Below, in pieces: positions 1 to 8,004 of a DNA stretch of 12,518 nt (the stretch's first letter is position 1; every line of letters begins with the position of its first letter). Below the pieces are notes generated by a model. That model did no database searches. It had not been told where the DNA came from and saw only the letters and a program-made list of their open reading frames with translations. Source of the stretch: a bacterium (GTDB lineage: Bacteria; Bacteroidota; Ignavibacteria; Kapaibacteriales; Kapaibacteriaceae); NCBI GenBank assembly GCA_020050895.1, contig JAGVJW010000080.1, positions 1-12,518 on the forward strand. The letters are read 5' to 3'. The translations under genes were made by a program, and so were the position numbers.

Positions 1-1341
1 CCAGATATCACCGGCACCAAGCGTTATCACCAAGTCCCCTGTCCGAACGATTGATTTTAGTGCGTTGGCTACCTGGTTCTTGTCGGGCTCATAGTAAACG
101 TCGGCATGGCCGGCCAGGCGTGCCGCATCGGCGATAAGCTTACCGTTTATCCCATTTATGGGTGCTTCGCGGGCAGCGTAAACATCTGTTAATACAAGAA
201 CATCGGCATCGCTGAACGATGTGGCGAATTCATTGAAAAAGTCTCGCGTTCGGGTGTACGTATGCGGCTGGAAAACAGCTACGATGCGCCTATTCCATCC
301 ATTTCTTGCAGCAGCCAGAACGCAGCGTAATTCCGTGGGATGATGGGCATAGTCATCGACAATCAATATTCCGCTGGTTTCACCTTTGATTTCAAACCGA
401 CGGTACACTCCACTGAAATCAGCGAGGGCGTCTCGAATCAATTCAAATGAAATGTTGCATACAAGTCCTGCTGTACATGCAGCAAGAGCATTGCGAACGT
501 TGTGTTCTCCGGGTACGTTAAGCGAAATGCGCCCAAGCTCGTTGCCATGATACACTAATGTGAAAGTCGACGTGCGTTCACTGAATTCAAGATTGGTGGC
601 GCGAACATCGCAATTTTCAGACAACCCAAAGGTTATGATAACTTTTTTTATTTCCGGAATAATTGATTTTGCTCCGGCATCGTCCAGACAAACACAGGCC
701 GTTCCGTAAAACGGAACCTTGTTTGCAAACTGAATAAATGCCTGCTTGATGTCGTCGAGATCGCTGTAGATATCCAGATGGTCGGCTTCGATGTTGGTAA
801 TCACTGCAATGGTTGGAAGCAATTGTAAAAACGATCGGTCATATTCATCGGCCTCCAACACAATCCAGTCGCCCCCTCCCAAACGCGCATTCGATCCTCC
901 CAAGCCCTTTAGGCGTCCGCCAACGATAACTGTGGGATCCATCCCAGCCTTCATAAACACTAGCCCACACATCGAAGTTGTTGTGGTCTTGCCATGGGTG
1001 CCTGCGATAGCGAGACAGTAATTGAGCCTCGACAATTCGGCAAGCATTTCTGCGCGACGTATAATGGGAATCGAATTCCTGACTGCTGCAATTGTTTCGG
1101 GATTCTGAAGGGGGCGGACAGCGCTTGAGTACACAACAACATCGGCGTTGCTAATGTTCGCTTCATCGTGTCCAATAGCGATTCGTGCACCTCTGTCTGC
1201 AAGGTAATCTGTTGCTTCGGTCCGCTGTAGGTCCGATCCGCTAACGGTGAAACCCTGGCTAAGAAGGATTTCAGCAATGCCGCTCATGCCGATTCCGCCG
1301 ATGCCAACAAGATGGACATGTTTGATGGACGAAAACGTCAT
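1..1341 (-). CDS. murC: UDP-N-acetylmuramate--L-alanine ligase, C-terminus cut by window edge
   Basis: MurC is the cytoplasmic ATP-dependent ligase that adds L-alanine to UDP-N-acetylmuramic acid, the first peptide step of peptidoglycan synthesis. The frame is open for 447 codons from ATG at 1341 to the left edge. It starts with a Mur-type Rossmann segment (HLVGIGGIGMSG, residues 10-21). The ATP-binding loop GTHGKTTTT lies at 114-122, and downstream are EADEYDRSF and TNIEADHLD of the central domain, then DDYAHHPTE and FQPHTYTRT of the C-terminal domain. The last visible residues, GAGDIW, match a point close to the end of the family (usually about 460-490 residues), so perhaps 10-25 residues are missing. 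The start ATG overlaps the stop of the upstream nitrilase gene in an ATGA (1338-1341), so translation is probably coupled. Other mur/fts genes may continue to the left, but that is outside the window. Confidence 0.96.
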   Translation of the reverse strand, partial: MTFSSIKHVHLVGIGGIGMSGIAEILLSQGFTVSGSDLQRTEATDYLADRGARIAIGHDEANISNADVVVYSSAVRPLQNPETIAAVRNSIPIIRRAEMLAELSRLNYCLAIAGTHGKTTTTSMCGLVFMKAGMDPTVIVGGRLKGLGGSNARLGGGDWIVLEADEYDRSFLQLLPTIAVITNIEADHLDIYSDLDDIKQAFIQFANKVPFYGTACVCLDDAGAKSIIPEIKKVIITFGLSENCDVRATNLEFSERTSTFTLVYHGNELGRISLNVPGEHNVRNALAACTAGLVCNISFELIRDALADFSGVYRRFEIKGETSGILIVDDYAHHPTELRCVLAAARNGWNRRIVAVFQPHTYTRTRDFFNEFATSFSDADVLVLTDVYAAREAPINGINGKLIADAARLAGHADVYYEPDKNQVANALKSIVRTGDLVITLGAGDIW

Positions 1342-2126
1342 GTGTAAAAATCCGGTCGCCTGTCGGTAAAGATGTTGTTGTACGCGTTAAATGATTTGTT
1401 GCGAGTGAGCACTGGATCAATATCAGCAAAGATCGCTGATTCCGTTGTTGCATCCGCTGCTGCCAGCACGGCTCCGTTAAAACCATACACAGTTGATTGA
1501 CCATTGAACGAAACCTTTTCACCGCCGTTCTCTTCGCTACCCGTTCTATTTGCAACAGCCAGATACACCTTGTTCTCCAACGCTCTCACCGGCATCACCA
1601 TTTTCCAAATGTGCGTGATCAGATTTGACGGGCAGGCAATTAAATCGGCTCCGTGCAAGGCCAGCGTCCTGGCAGCCTCGGGGAAACGCCAATCGTAGCA
1701 AATCATGGCTCCTAACCGGCAATCTATGTGAGGTATGTGTACAACGCCGAAGCCGGTGTTTCCAGGAGTGAATACATCAGCTTCACGATAGAACAAATGA
1801 GTTTTGCGATAGACTGTGGTGGGGATATTATAGCCGCATATCAGTGCACTGTTAAATAAGTTGGTGTCTGCTTGCTCTGCAAACCCGATGACTGCGACGA
1901 TTTCGTTGGATATGCAAACACTTACCAGATGCTCTATGATGGAACTGTTAGCAGACAGAGCAAAGGGCATTGCTTCTTGTTTTGAATGAAAGAAATAACC
2001 CGACGTGCTTAGTTCGGGGAAAACCACAACATCGGCATCGCTTTCCGCAATCCATTGCTCGATGCGATTAATGTTTGACGTAAGGTTCCCGAACAACGGG
2101 GCAAATTGTATGCACGAAATCTGCAT
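1338..2126 (-). CDS. Carbon-nitrogen hydrolase (nitrilase superfamily), substrate unknown
   Basis: This 262-residue protein is a complete single-domain member of the nitrilase/omega-amidase superfamily, cytoplasmic and without a signal peptide. The catalytic Glu-Lys-Cys triad is visible: E38 in VVFPELSTSGY, K108 in YRKTHLF and C143 in MICYDWRFPE. The context around C143 (CYDxRFPE) is typical of the amidase branches that act on small amides or carbamoyl compounds, not of true nitrilases. The sequence alone does not fix the substrate; omega-amidase, deaminated-glutathione amidase and N-carbamoyl hydrolase are all possible. It starts 6 nt after the stop of the PAP2 gene and ends in a 4-nt ATGA overlap with murC, so it is the middle gene of a leftward operon. 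A functional link to murC is not evident. Confidence 0.9.
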   Translation of the reverse strand: MQISCIQFAPLFGNLTSNINRIEQWIAESDADVVVFPELSTSGYFFHSKQEAMPFALSANSSIIEHLVSVCISNEIVAVIGFAEQADTNLFNSALICGYNIPTTVYRKTHLFYREADVFTPGNTGFGVVHIPHIDCRLGAMICYDWRFPEAARTLALHGADLIACPSNLITHIWKMVMPVRALENKVYLAVANRTGSEENGGEKVSFNGQSTVYGFNGAVLAAADATTESAIFADIDPVLTRNKSFNAYNNIFTDRRPDFYT

Positions 2127-2132
2127 CTGGAC

Positions 2133-2864
2133 CTAGAATCGATAACTGAATGAAATCAGCTGCAGATTGCCCGTTGTGTCAAAAGTTCCCACTGTACCAC
2201 TGGGAAGAAGGCCATCGGCTGCTTTGAACATCTCATCGTTAAATTCATTTACAATAAGTGCAATGCCAGCACCCAGCACATAGCCGCCGAGAACATCTGT
2301 AAGGTAATGCATGCCGAGATGCATTCGGGCAAATCCGGTGTATAATGCATAGAGTACCGATGGCGCAATAACGTACCAGTTCGGATATCTTAACGATAGC
2401 GTTGTGGCAAGTGCTGCGCTGCCTGCAGAATGTCCCGATGGCCACGACCCATCGGAGTCCGTTTCGTATCCCGTGATACATCCGGGATATGCCTGATATG
2501 GGCGCTGACGTCCAACGAGATCCTTGAGGATTAGCGTGATGCCGTATGTTGCTGCCGACGTTACAGCAAGCTGCAATCCCGATTCTGCAGCATAACGATA
2601 ATTGTAGTTTGTGTCGTCGAAGAGTGCTATGGGAAGCCTGCCATAGGCATAGAGCAAGACGGGTGTACCAATCATGAGAGGCAGGAGTGCATCCGATACA
2701 ACAACGGATGCAGAGTGCAGTCCGGCACTTTCTATGGTGTTGAGCTTATAAACAACATTGGCTTCCCATGGCAAGTCCGTACAAACAGTTTGAGAATTTG
2801 CTTGCCGGAAACAAACCAGTTGGAAAAAAGCCAGGAGGGTAATGAATGTTAGGTGATTACGCAC
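2133..2864 (-). CDS. Exported/membrane PAP2-family phosphatase
   Basis: The PAP2 (type 2 phosphatidic acid phosphatase) motifs are all present. Numbered from the GTG at 2864 (243 residues), they are K114-x6-RP (KDLVGRQRP), PSGH at 142-145, and R180-x5-H186-x3-D190 (RMHLGMHYLTD), giving the usual catalytic histidines. The family dephosphorylates lipid phosphates, including undecaprenyl pyrophosphate and lipid A in some members; the substrate here is unknown. The frame stays open upstream to 2966, but those starts run into the opposite gene asd and give a non-hydrophobic leader. The GTG gives a clean signal peptide (basic RNH, hydrophobic core, AxxNSQ-like end), so I chose it. ATG at 2903 is the alternative. 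Several hydrophobic segments follow. The last residues (LQLISFSYRF) alternate and end in Phe, like an outer-membrane beta-strand. The stop lies 6 nt before the nitrilase gene. Confidence 0.88.
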   Translation of the reverse strand: MRNHLTFITLLAFFQLVCFRQANSQTVCTDLPWEANVVYKLNTIESAGLHSASVVVSDALLPLMIGTPVLLYAYGRLPIALFDDTNYNYRYAAESGLQLAVTSAATYGITLILKDLVGRQRPYQAYPGCITGYETDSDGSWPSGHSAGSAALATTLSLRYPNWYVIAPSVLYALYTGFARMHLGMHYLTDVLGGYVLGAGIALIVNEFNDEMFKAADGLLPSGTVGTFDTTGNLQLISFSYRF

Positions 2865-2895
2865 GACGCAAAATAATTCCTCATCTTCGCAGCAT

Positions 2896-3870
2896 ATGAA
2901 CATCGGTGTTGTTGGAGCAACAGGCTTAGTAGGGCGCACGATTGTGCGCGTCCTTGAGGAGCGCAAAGTCGGAATTCACGCACTGTCGTTATTTGCGTCA
3001 CCACGGTCTGCCGACGAAAAGATAACATTTCGAGGCGAAGAACACGTGGTAAGCCCCCTAACAGAAGAATCATTTAAGAGGCTTGATATCGCACTGTTCA
3101 GCGCAGGAGGTGCAGTGAGCAGGGAATACGCGCCCATTGCCGCTGCAGCAGGATGTATTGCAATCGACAATTCCAGCACGTGGCGTATGGATGTTGGTGT
3201 GCCGCTTGTTGTGCCTGAAGTGAATCCCGACGACGTGAAATTGCACAAGGGCATAATTGCAAATCCGAACTGTTCAACCATACAATTGGTTGTTGCGTTA
3301 AAGCCTTTACACGATGTATTTGGTTTGAAGCGAATTGTTGTAAGCACGTATCAAAGTCCCAGCGGAGCCGGACACAAGGGTGTTGCACAGCTTGAATCAG
3401 AGATTGAAGGCCACGTGCCTGTATATAGAATTTCATCGCATTCCATTGCCTATAACACTGTATTCCACAAGGTTGGCGGAATTAATGAGTCGTCGGAAGA
3501 GGAAATCAAAATGCTGAATGAGACTCGACGCATCATGCATTTACCCGAGCTACCAATTGCTGTTACCTGTGTTCGCGTACCCGTTCTTGGCGGCCACGGC
3601 GAATCAGTTGCCATTGAAACACACAAGGCAATTAGTCCGGATAAAGTTCGCGAAGTGCTGAGCTCATCTGATGGTATTGTTGTCGTCGACGATCCTGCAT
3701 CAGACGGCTATCCAACACCCCTATCAGCAAGCGGCACCGATGAGGTCTATGTAGGCCGTATTCGATCGGATACAAGTGTTGAGCACGGTGTGATGCTTTG
3801 GGTTGTGGCCGATAATCTGCGCAAAGGGGCAGCCACGAATGCAGTTCAAATTCTTGAGCTTCTTAAATGA
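2896..3870 (+). CDS. asd: Aspartate-semialdehyde dehydrogenase
   Basis: Asd reduces aspartyl phosphate to aspartate semialdehyde with NADPH in the cytoplasm, the branch point to diaminopimelate/lysine, threonine and methionine. The 324-residue protein has the expected length. It begins with the NADP-binding loop GATGLVGRT (residues 8-15). SAGGAVSREYAP (69-80) and DNSSTWRM (91-98) belong to the first domain. The catalytic cysteine is C126 in NPNCSTIQ. TYQSPSGAGHKG (151-162) and RVPVLGGHGES (227-237), with the substrate-binding arginine and the general-base histidine H234, complete the active site. It is the first gene of the rightward cluster and its stop overlaps the next start (ATGA, 3867-3870). 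There is no clear Shine-Dalgarno site before ATG 2896. A promoter can only lie in the roughly 31-base gap or inside the divergent PAP2 gene. AATAAT at 2872-2877 resembles a -10 box but has no good -35 partner. Confidence 0.96.
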   Translation: MNIGVVGATGLVGRTIVRVLEERKVGIHALSLFASPRSADEKITFRGEEHVVSPLTEESFKRLDIALFSAGGAVSREYAPIAAAAGCIAIDNSSTWRMDVGVPLVVPEVNPDDVKLHKGIIANPNCSTIQLVVALKPLHDVFGLKRIVVSTYQSPSGAGHKGVAQLESEIEGHVPVYRISSHSIAYNTVFHKVGGINESSEEEIKMLNETRRIMHLPELPIAVTCVRVPVLGGHGESVAIETHKAISPDKVREVLSSSDGIVVVDDPASDGYPTPLSASGTDEVYVGRIRSDTSVEHGVMLWVVADNLRKGAATNAVQILELLK

Positions 3871-4925
3871 CATCGTATGCTGTAATTATGGCGGGCGGAT
3901 CGGGTGAACGATTCTGGCCTTATTCGAGAAAGTCCAAGCCGAAACAATTGCTGAGATTAACCTCTCCGCATAAGACTATGATTGAAGAAGCCATAGAGCG
4001 TATCAAGCCAATAATTCCACTCGAACGAATTCTGATTATCACAAGTGAAGTGCTCCGCACGGAGATCATTAATGCAGTGCCGTTCATCCATGTAGCTAAC
4101 GTGATTGCAGAGCCAGCAAAGCGAAATACAGCTCCCTGTCTGGCCCTCGGTGCTTCTGTCATCAAAACACGTCTCAAAGAAACAAAAGACACCGATGCTG
4201 TGATGTGCGTGTTTACAGCGGATCACTTCATTGGCGACAATGATGCATTTGCCCGCGACGTAAGACTTTCAATTGAAAAGGCAACAGAAGGTGATGTACT
4301 TGTGACGCTTGGTGTAATACCCACTCGACCTGATACAGGATACGGGTATATCGAAGTCCAGGAGCGCGGACCCGCTCCAATGAAGGTTTCTTCGTTTCGT
4401 GAAAAACCAAGTGCTGATGTGGCTCTCGAGTACATGAAGAGCGGACGTTATCTGTGGAATAGCGGGATGTTCGTCTGGCGTGTTTCAGCTCTTGAACATG
4501 CAATGCGTATGCACCTGCCTCGGATTGCTGATATTATTAGCATGGATAGCAGCATTGATGACGCATACAAGGCGCTGCCGGACATTTCTATCGACTATGG
4601 AATCATGGAAAAAGCGTCGAACGTTTTTGTTGTACCCGTCGAATTCCCTTGGGATGATGTTGGATCGTGGGATTCACTTGAAAGATTACAAAATGTTTCG
4701 GATGGTAATAATGTTGAGTATGGACGCGTCTGCGTTGCTGATTCTTCGTCATCTATTGTGGTGAATGTGTCTACAAAGGGTCAGGTAGTGGCTGCATTAG
4801 GTGTCGACAACATGGTAATCGTCTCTACAGACGATGCTGTTTTGGTATGCGACAAATCGCGCGCACAAGATGTGAAGCAGATTGTTTCATCGCTGAAATC
4901 AAAGGGTTGGGATGAGTACCTATGA
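3867..4925 (+). CDS. manC: Mannose-1-phosphate guanylyltransferase (GDP-mannose synthesis)
   Basis: This cytoplasmic nucleotidyltransferase makes GDP-mannose from mannose-1-phosphate and GTP for glycan and polysaccharide synthesis. The 352-residue protein carries the signature GGSGERFWPYSR..KPKQLL (residues 10-29), AEPAKRNTAP (81-90) and the metal/nucleotide motif TADH (117-120; more often PADH or PSDH). It also has GYGYIE (158-163), FREKP (177-181), WNSGMF (197-202) and FPWDDVGSW (260-268). It stops near 350 residues, so it lacks the C-terminal phosphomannose isomerase domain of the two-domain enzymes of about 470 residues and should be monofunctional. The start overlaps the asd stop in ATGA, and its own stop overlaps the next gene in the same way. 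Close relatives using other sugar-1-phosphates exist, but the pattern of motifs favours mannose. The symbol follows the family and has not been checked against orthologues. Confidence 0.93.
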   Translation: MTSYAVIMAGGSGERFWPYSRKSKPKQLLRLTSPHKTMIEEAIERIKPIIPLERILIITSEVLRTEIINAVPFIHVANVIAEPAKRNTAPCLALGASVIKTRLKETKDTDAVMCVFTADHFIGDNDAFARDVRLSIEKATEGDVLVTLGVIPTRPDTGYGYIEVQERGPAPMKVSSFREKPSADVALEYMKSGRYLWNSGMFVWRVSALEHAMRMHLPRIADIISMDSSIDDAYKALPDISIDYGIMEKASNVFVVPVEFPWDDVGSWDSLERLQNVSDGNNVEYGRVCVADSSSSIVVNVSTKGQVVAALGVDNMVIVSTDDAVLVCDKSRAQDVKQIVSSLKSKGWDEYL

Positions 4926-5254
4926 CGTCTCCCGACGGTACATACATTACTTCTGCAGCAAATGCCATCAGCGTGGCGTTCGATATAGACAAGCCAGAGC
5001 ATTTAGATGCAGATGAGCTGTTCCGTCGGTTACGGCAGTCACTGCTTCAGCGAATCATTGAACTATTGAATAACAATCCGGAAAAATTGATGTCGATACT
5101 TTACCGCATCGACGTCAGCGAATCAAAGATTAGAGAACTCTTTGCGTCAGCCTTCCCGCCCGACATACCCGAACGTCTTGCCGATATGGTGATTGAACGC
5201 CAGATGGCCAAGGCACGAACGCGAAAGTGGGGAAGGGGCATGCAAAAGGAATAG
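4922..5254 (+). CDS. Conserved-looking small protein of unknown function (110 residues)
   Basis: I do not recognise a named domain. The protein is soluble, probably helical, and has no signal peptide or membrane segment. Residues 27-64 (from EHLDADELFRRLRQ through NNPEKLMSILYRID) look like a long helix followed by a second helix ending in YRIDV. Residues 66-100 (ESKIRELF..., then ERLADMVIERQMAKA) form another helical pair, and the tail is basic (RTRKWGRGMQKE). The pattern "NNPEKLMxxLYRIDVxExKxxE...Ax(M/L)IIERQ" resembles, from memory, short uncharacterised proteins in Bacteroidota, but I cannot check this. The start is supported by the ATGA overlap with the guanylyltransferase gene (4922-4925), and the stop is only 3 nt before hutI. 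It is thus inside the coupled operon and very likely translated. Its 3' end carries the ribosome binding site of hutI. Confidence 0.82.
   Translation: MTSPDGTYITSAANAISVAFDIDKPEHLDADELFRRLRQSLLQRIIELLNNNPEKLMSILYRIDVSESKIRELFASAFPPDIPERLADMVIERQMAKARTRKWGRGMQKE
5246..5250 (+). promoter_or_regulatory. Ribosome binding site of hutI
   Basis: AAGGA lies 7 nt before ATG 5258, inside the last codons of the 110-residue protein gene. It is one of the clearer Shine-Dalgarno sites in the window and fixes the hutI start. Reinitiation after the TAG at 5252-5254 is also possible. Confidence 0.6.
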
Positions 5255-5257
5255 ATC

Positions 5258-6520
5258 ATGATACTCTTAAAGAACATCGCATCACTGGTAACTGTTGATG
5301 CAAACGGCGGCTTCTGCAAGACGGGACCCGCAATGCGAGATATCGGCGAGATCAAGAATGCCGCTATCGTTTTTGAACATACCATTCGCTGGATTGGTTC
5401 AATGGATGAGTGGAACTCAACGGCATACAAGGAATGGGTAGACGTAGACGGAGGCGAAGCTGTAACCGAAGAAATTGATTGCACGGGCATGACGGTAATG
5501 CCCGGTTTTGTTGACTCGCATACGCACATGGCGTTTGCCGGATCGCGCTCGCACGAATTTGCCCGACGCTTGAGTGGTGTACCCTATTCGCGCATTGCTG
5601 CCGAGGGAGGTGGAATACTTACAACGGTGAGAGCGGTACGGGAATCTTCGCTCGACGAAATTGTGGGAATGGGTGCAACACTCGTGTCATCAGCAGTCGA
5701 ACACGGTACTACAACATTTGAAATTAAAAGTGGTTATGGTCTGTCGACTGAATCCGAACTGAAATTACTCGAAGCAGTTAAACTCATCGGAGATGAAACA
5801 CCAGCAGATGTTCATGCCACATTTCTTGGTGCGCATGATGTGCCACCGGAGTATCGCAGTAATCCCGACCAGTACATTGATCTTATCGTGTCGGAAATGC
5901 TCCCCAAGGTCAGGGAGCAGGGGATTGCCACGGCGTGTGATGTTTTTACCGATGTTGGATTCTTTACGGTGGAGCAGAGTGAAACAGTATTGCGTGCGGC
6001 AAAGAAATTGGGCTTGGAGGTTAGAGTTCATGCCGATGAGATTGCCAACATCGGTGCCTCGCAAATGGCCGCCCGGCTGGGTGCTCTAAGCGCCGATCAC
6101 CTGGAGCATTCGTCCATCGAAGATATGATTGCAATGCGAGAACAGGGTGTAGTGGCAACACTTCTGCCAGGAACGGCATATACACTTCGGTTGCCATACC
6201 CAAATGCACGAACAATTATTGACAAGGGACTCATAGTAGCACTTGCTTCAGATTGTAATCCGGGGTCGTGCTTTACCGAGAACATGCAAGCAATCCTGTC
6301 GCTGGCGTGCATCAATATGGGTATGAGCATTGAAGAGGCAATAACTGCATCAACTTTACACGGAGCGCACGCGCTGCGAATTAGCAATCAAACTGGATCG
6401 CTGGAGGTTGGTAAACATGCCGATCTGGTGATTTATGATGTTGAGTCGTATACCGACATTATTTACCACTTCGGTACTAACCATGTGTATGCCGTGTTCA
6501 TCCGTGGTGAAGAGATATGA
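5258..6520 (+). CDS. hutI: Imidazolonepropionase
   Basis: HutI hydrolyses 4-imidazolone-5-propionate to N-formimino-L-glutamate, the third step of histidine breakdown, in the cytoplasm. The 420-residue protein has the normal family length and the amidohydrolase fold. The metal ligands are visible as H88 and H90 (GFVDSHTHMAF), H258 (VRVHADEI) and D332 (LASDCNPGS). Substrate-binding features include AGSRSHEFARRLSG (94-107), with the GSRxxEF motif that separates HutI from other amidohydrolases, KSGYGLS (157-163) and SADHLEH (278-284). The start is supported by AAGGA 7 nt upstream. The stop overlaps cysS in ATGA (6517-6520). No other histidine-utilisation gene (hutH, hutU, hutG or ftcD) is in the window, so the rest of the pathway must lie elsewhere or be absent. 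Confidence 0.95.
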   Translation: MILLKNIASLVTVDANGGFCKTGPAMRDIGEIKNAAIVFEHTIRWIGSMDEWNSTAYKEWVDVDGGEAVTEEIDCTGMTVMPGFVDSHTHMAFAGSRSHEFARRLSGVPYSRIAAEGGGILTTVRAVRESSLDEIVGMGATLVSSAVEHGTTTFEIKSGYGLSTESELKLLEAVKLIGDETPADVHATFLGAHDVPPEYRSNPDQYIDLIVSEMLPKVREQGIATACDVFTDVGFFTVEQSETVLRAAKKLGLEVRVHADEIANIGASQMAARLGALSADHLEHSSIEDMIAMREQGVVATLLPGTAYTLRLPYPNARTIIDKGLIVALASDCNPGSCFTENMQAILSLACINMGMSIEEAITASTLHGAHALRISNQTGSLEVGKHADLVIYDVESYTDIIYHFGTNHVYAVFIRGEEI

Positions 6521-8004
6521 TCATTAAGCTTTACAACACACTCACAAGAGAAGTGGAGCCTTTAACACCGCTGCGTAAGGAATACGTGGCAATGTATTCG
6601 TGCGGTCCGACGGTTTACAACTACGTTCACATTGGTAATCTGCGTGCCTTTGTTATGACCGACGTTATCCAGCGTGTTCTAAAAGCAATTGGCGGATACA
6701 ATGTGCGATGGGTAATGAACATCACAGATATCGATGACAAAATCATTCATGATTCCGCTGCAGGGTCGAATGTATGGCAAGAAGAAATGGGAGCCTCCTC
6801 TTCGGATGCGAAACAGAATCTAAGGGCGTTCACTCGTTTTTATGAGGATGAGTTCTTAAAGGACATTGTATCCGTTGGATTAGATATTAACCATTTTTAC
6901 AAGATGCCACGGGCCACAGAATATATTGGTGAAATGCAGGAGTTGATACGTGCCATCGTCAAAAATAAATTTGCCTACATCAGCGATGGATCTGTGTATT
7001 TCGATGTTACGGCGTATGAGAAGAGTTACGCTTACGGCAGGTTGTTTCAGATTGACAGAGAAAATTTCCGTGAAGGAGTAAGGATTGATGCCGACGAGTA
7101 CGATAGGGAAAACGTCAGCGACTTTGCATTATGGAAAGGCAAGAAGCCTGGGGAGCCATTTTGGGAGTTTGAGATAGAGGGGCAACAACTTCCGGGCAGA
7201 CCCGGATGGCATATTGAATGTTCGGCAATGTCTCATGCTATACTTGGACTACCTATCGACATTCACACAGGAGGAGTCGACCTGAGATTCCCACATCACG
7301 AAGACGAACTTGCACAGTGCTGTGGTGGTTATGGTGTATCGGATCAATCATCATTCTGGGTCCACAATGAACATCTCGAAGTAGAGGGCAAGAAGATGTC
7401 GAAATCATTGGGCAATTTCTTCACCCTTCGAGATCTTATTAAGCTGGGAATCGATCCGATTGACCTTCGGTTTGCATTGCTCTTAGCACACTATCGGAGT
7501 AAACTCAACTTTACGTTCGAGTCATTGAAGGCAGCAGCAGCCTCTAGAAAGCGAATTCAGGAATTTATCTGGGATGTTATATCGGTTTCAAACGGTACGA
7601 GCACAGATGGAGTGAAGAATGAGAGTGAATCAGTATCTGCACCTTCATTCCAATATCTAAAGAAAGCTGCGGAAGCATTGGCTGACGATATACACACACC
7701 AAGGGCGCTGGCCGAGCTGAATACATTTGTTGGCAGCGTTTCTATTGGAGAACTGTCAGCTCAGTCGGCATCTGCAATACTCTCCGAGATGAAGATTTTC
7801 AACGAGGTATTTGGTGTGTGGACCTTTTCTCCACATTCTGCTATCGAAGTTCCTACAGAAATTGTTTTGTTAGCCGAAAAGCGATGGGAGGCACGAAAGA
7901 TGAAGAACTGGTCTGAATCCGATAGGCTTCGCGATGAGATTGCAAACCGAGGCTGGACCGTGATGGACGGTAAGGATTCGTATGAGTTGGAGCCGCGGCA
8001 ATGA
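6517..8004 (+). CDS. cysS: Cysteinyl-tRNA synthetase
   Basis: CysRS is the class I synthetase that charges tRNA-Cys. The 495-residue protein shows the HIGH-type motif HIGN (38-41) in CGPTVYNYVHIGNLRAF and KMSKS (293-297). Its zinc ligands are C29, C235 (GWHIECSAMS), H260 and E264 (FPHHEDE), with the same 25- and 4-residue spacings as in the family. It is about 35 residues longer than the E. coli enzyme (461). Part of the extra length follows NITDIDDKIIH, where residues 82-102 form a polar stretch, and part is near 590-640 of the gene's C-terminal half, in the Ser/Glu-rich linker at about 362-378. It starts in an ATGA overlap with hutI, and its stop overlaps the next start the same way. A weak GAAGAG precedes the start. 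Confidence 0.96.
   Translation: MIIKLYNTLTREVEPLTPLRKEYVAMYSCGPTVYNYVHIGNLRAFVMTDVIQRVLKAIGGYNVRWVMNITDIDDKIIHDSAAGSNVWQEEMGASSSDAKQNLRAFTRFYEDEFLKDIVSVGLDINHFYKMPRATEYIGEMQELIRAIVKNKFAYISDGSVYFDVTAYEKSYAYGRLFQIDRENFREGVRIDADEYDRENVSDFALWKGKKPGEPFWEFEIEGQQLPGRPGWHIECSAMSHAILGLPIDIHTGGVDLRFPHHEDELAQCCGGYGVSDQSSFWVHNEHLEVEGKKMSKSLGNFFTLRDLIKLGIDPIDLRFALLLAHYRSKLNFTFESLKAAAASRKRIQEFIWDVISVSNGTSTDGVKNESESVSAPSFQYLKKAAEALADDIHTPRALAELNTFVGSVSIGELSAQSASAILSEMKIFNEVFGVWTFSPHSAIEVPTEIVLLAEKRWEARKMKNWSESDRLRDEIANRGWTVMDGKDSYELEPRQ

Noticed and set aside
960..1555. Two minus-strand ORFs (105 and 94 residues) inside murC and the nitrilase gene
   Set aside because: They are in a shifted frame relative to MurC (P-loop GTHGKT) and the nitrilase triad, both unambiguous.
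2896..2966. Longer N-terminus for the PAP2 protein starting at 2966
   Set aside because: It would overlap 71 bases of asd and bury the signal peptide behind a basic, non-hydrophobic leader; the GTG at 2864 fits an exported protein better.
4480..4764. 94-residue plus-strand ORF within the guanylyltransferase gene
   Set aside because: Alternative frame of a gene whose motifs (WNSGMF, FPWDDVGSW) lie in the same bases.
5101..5529. 142-residue minus-strand ORF across the orf110/hutI junction
   Set aside because: It overlaps two genes supported by overlap structure, a ribosome binding site and HutI motifs; no protein signature of its own.
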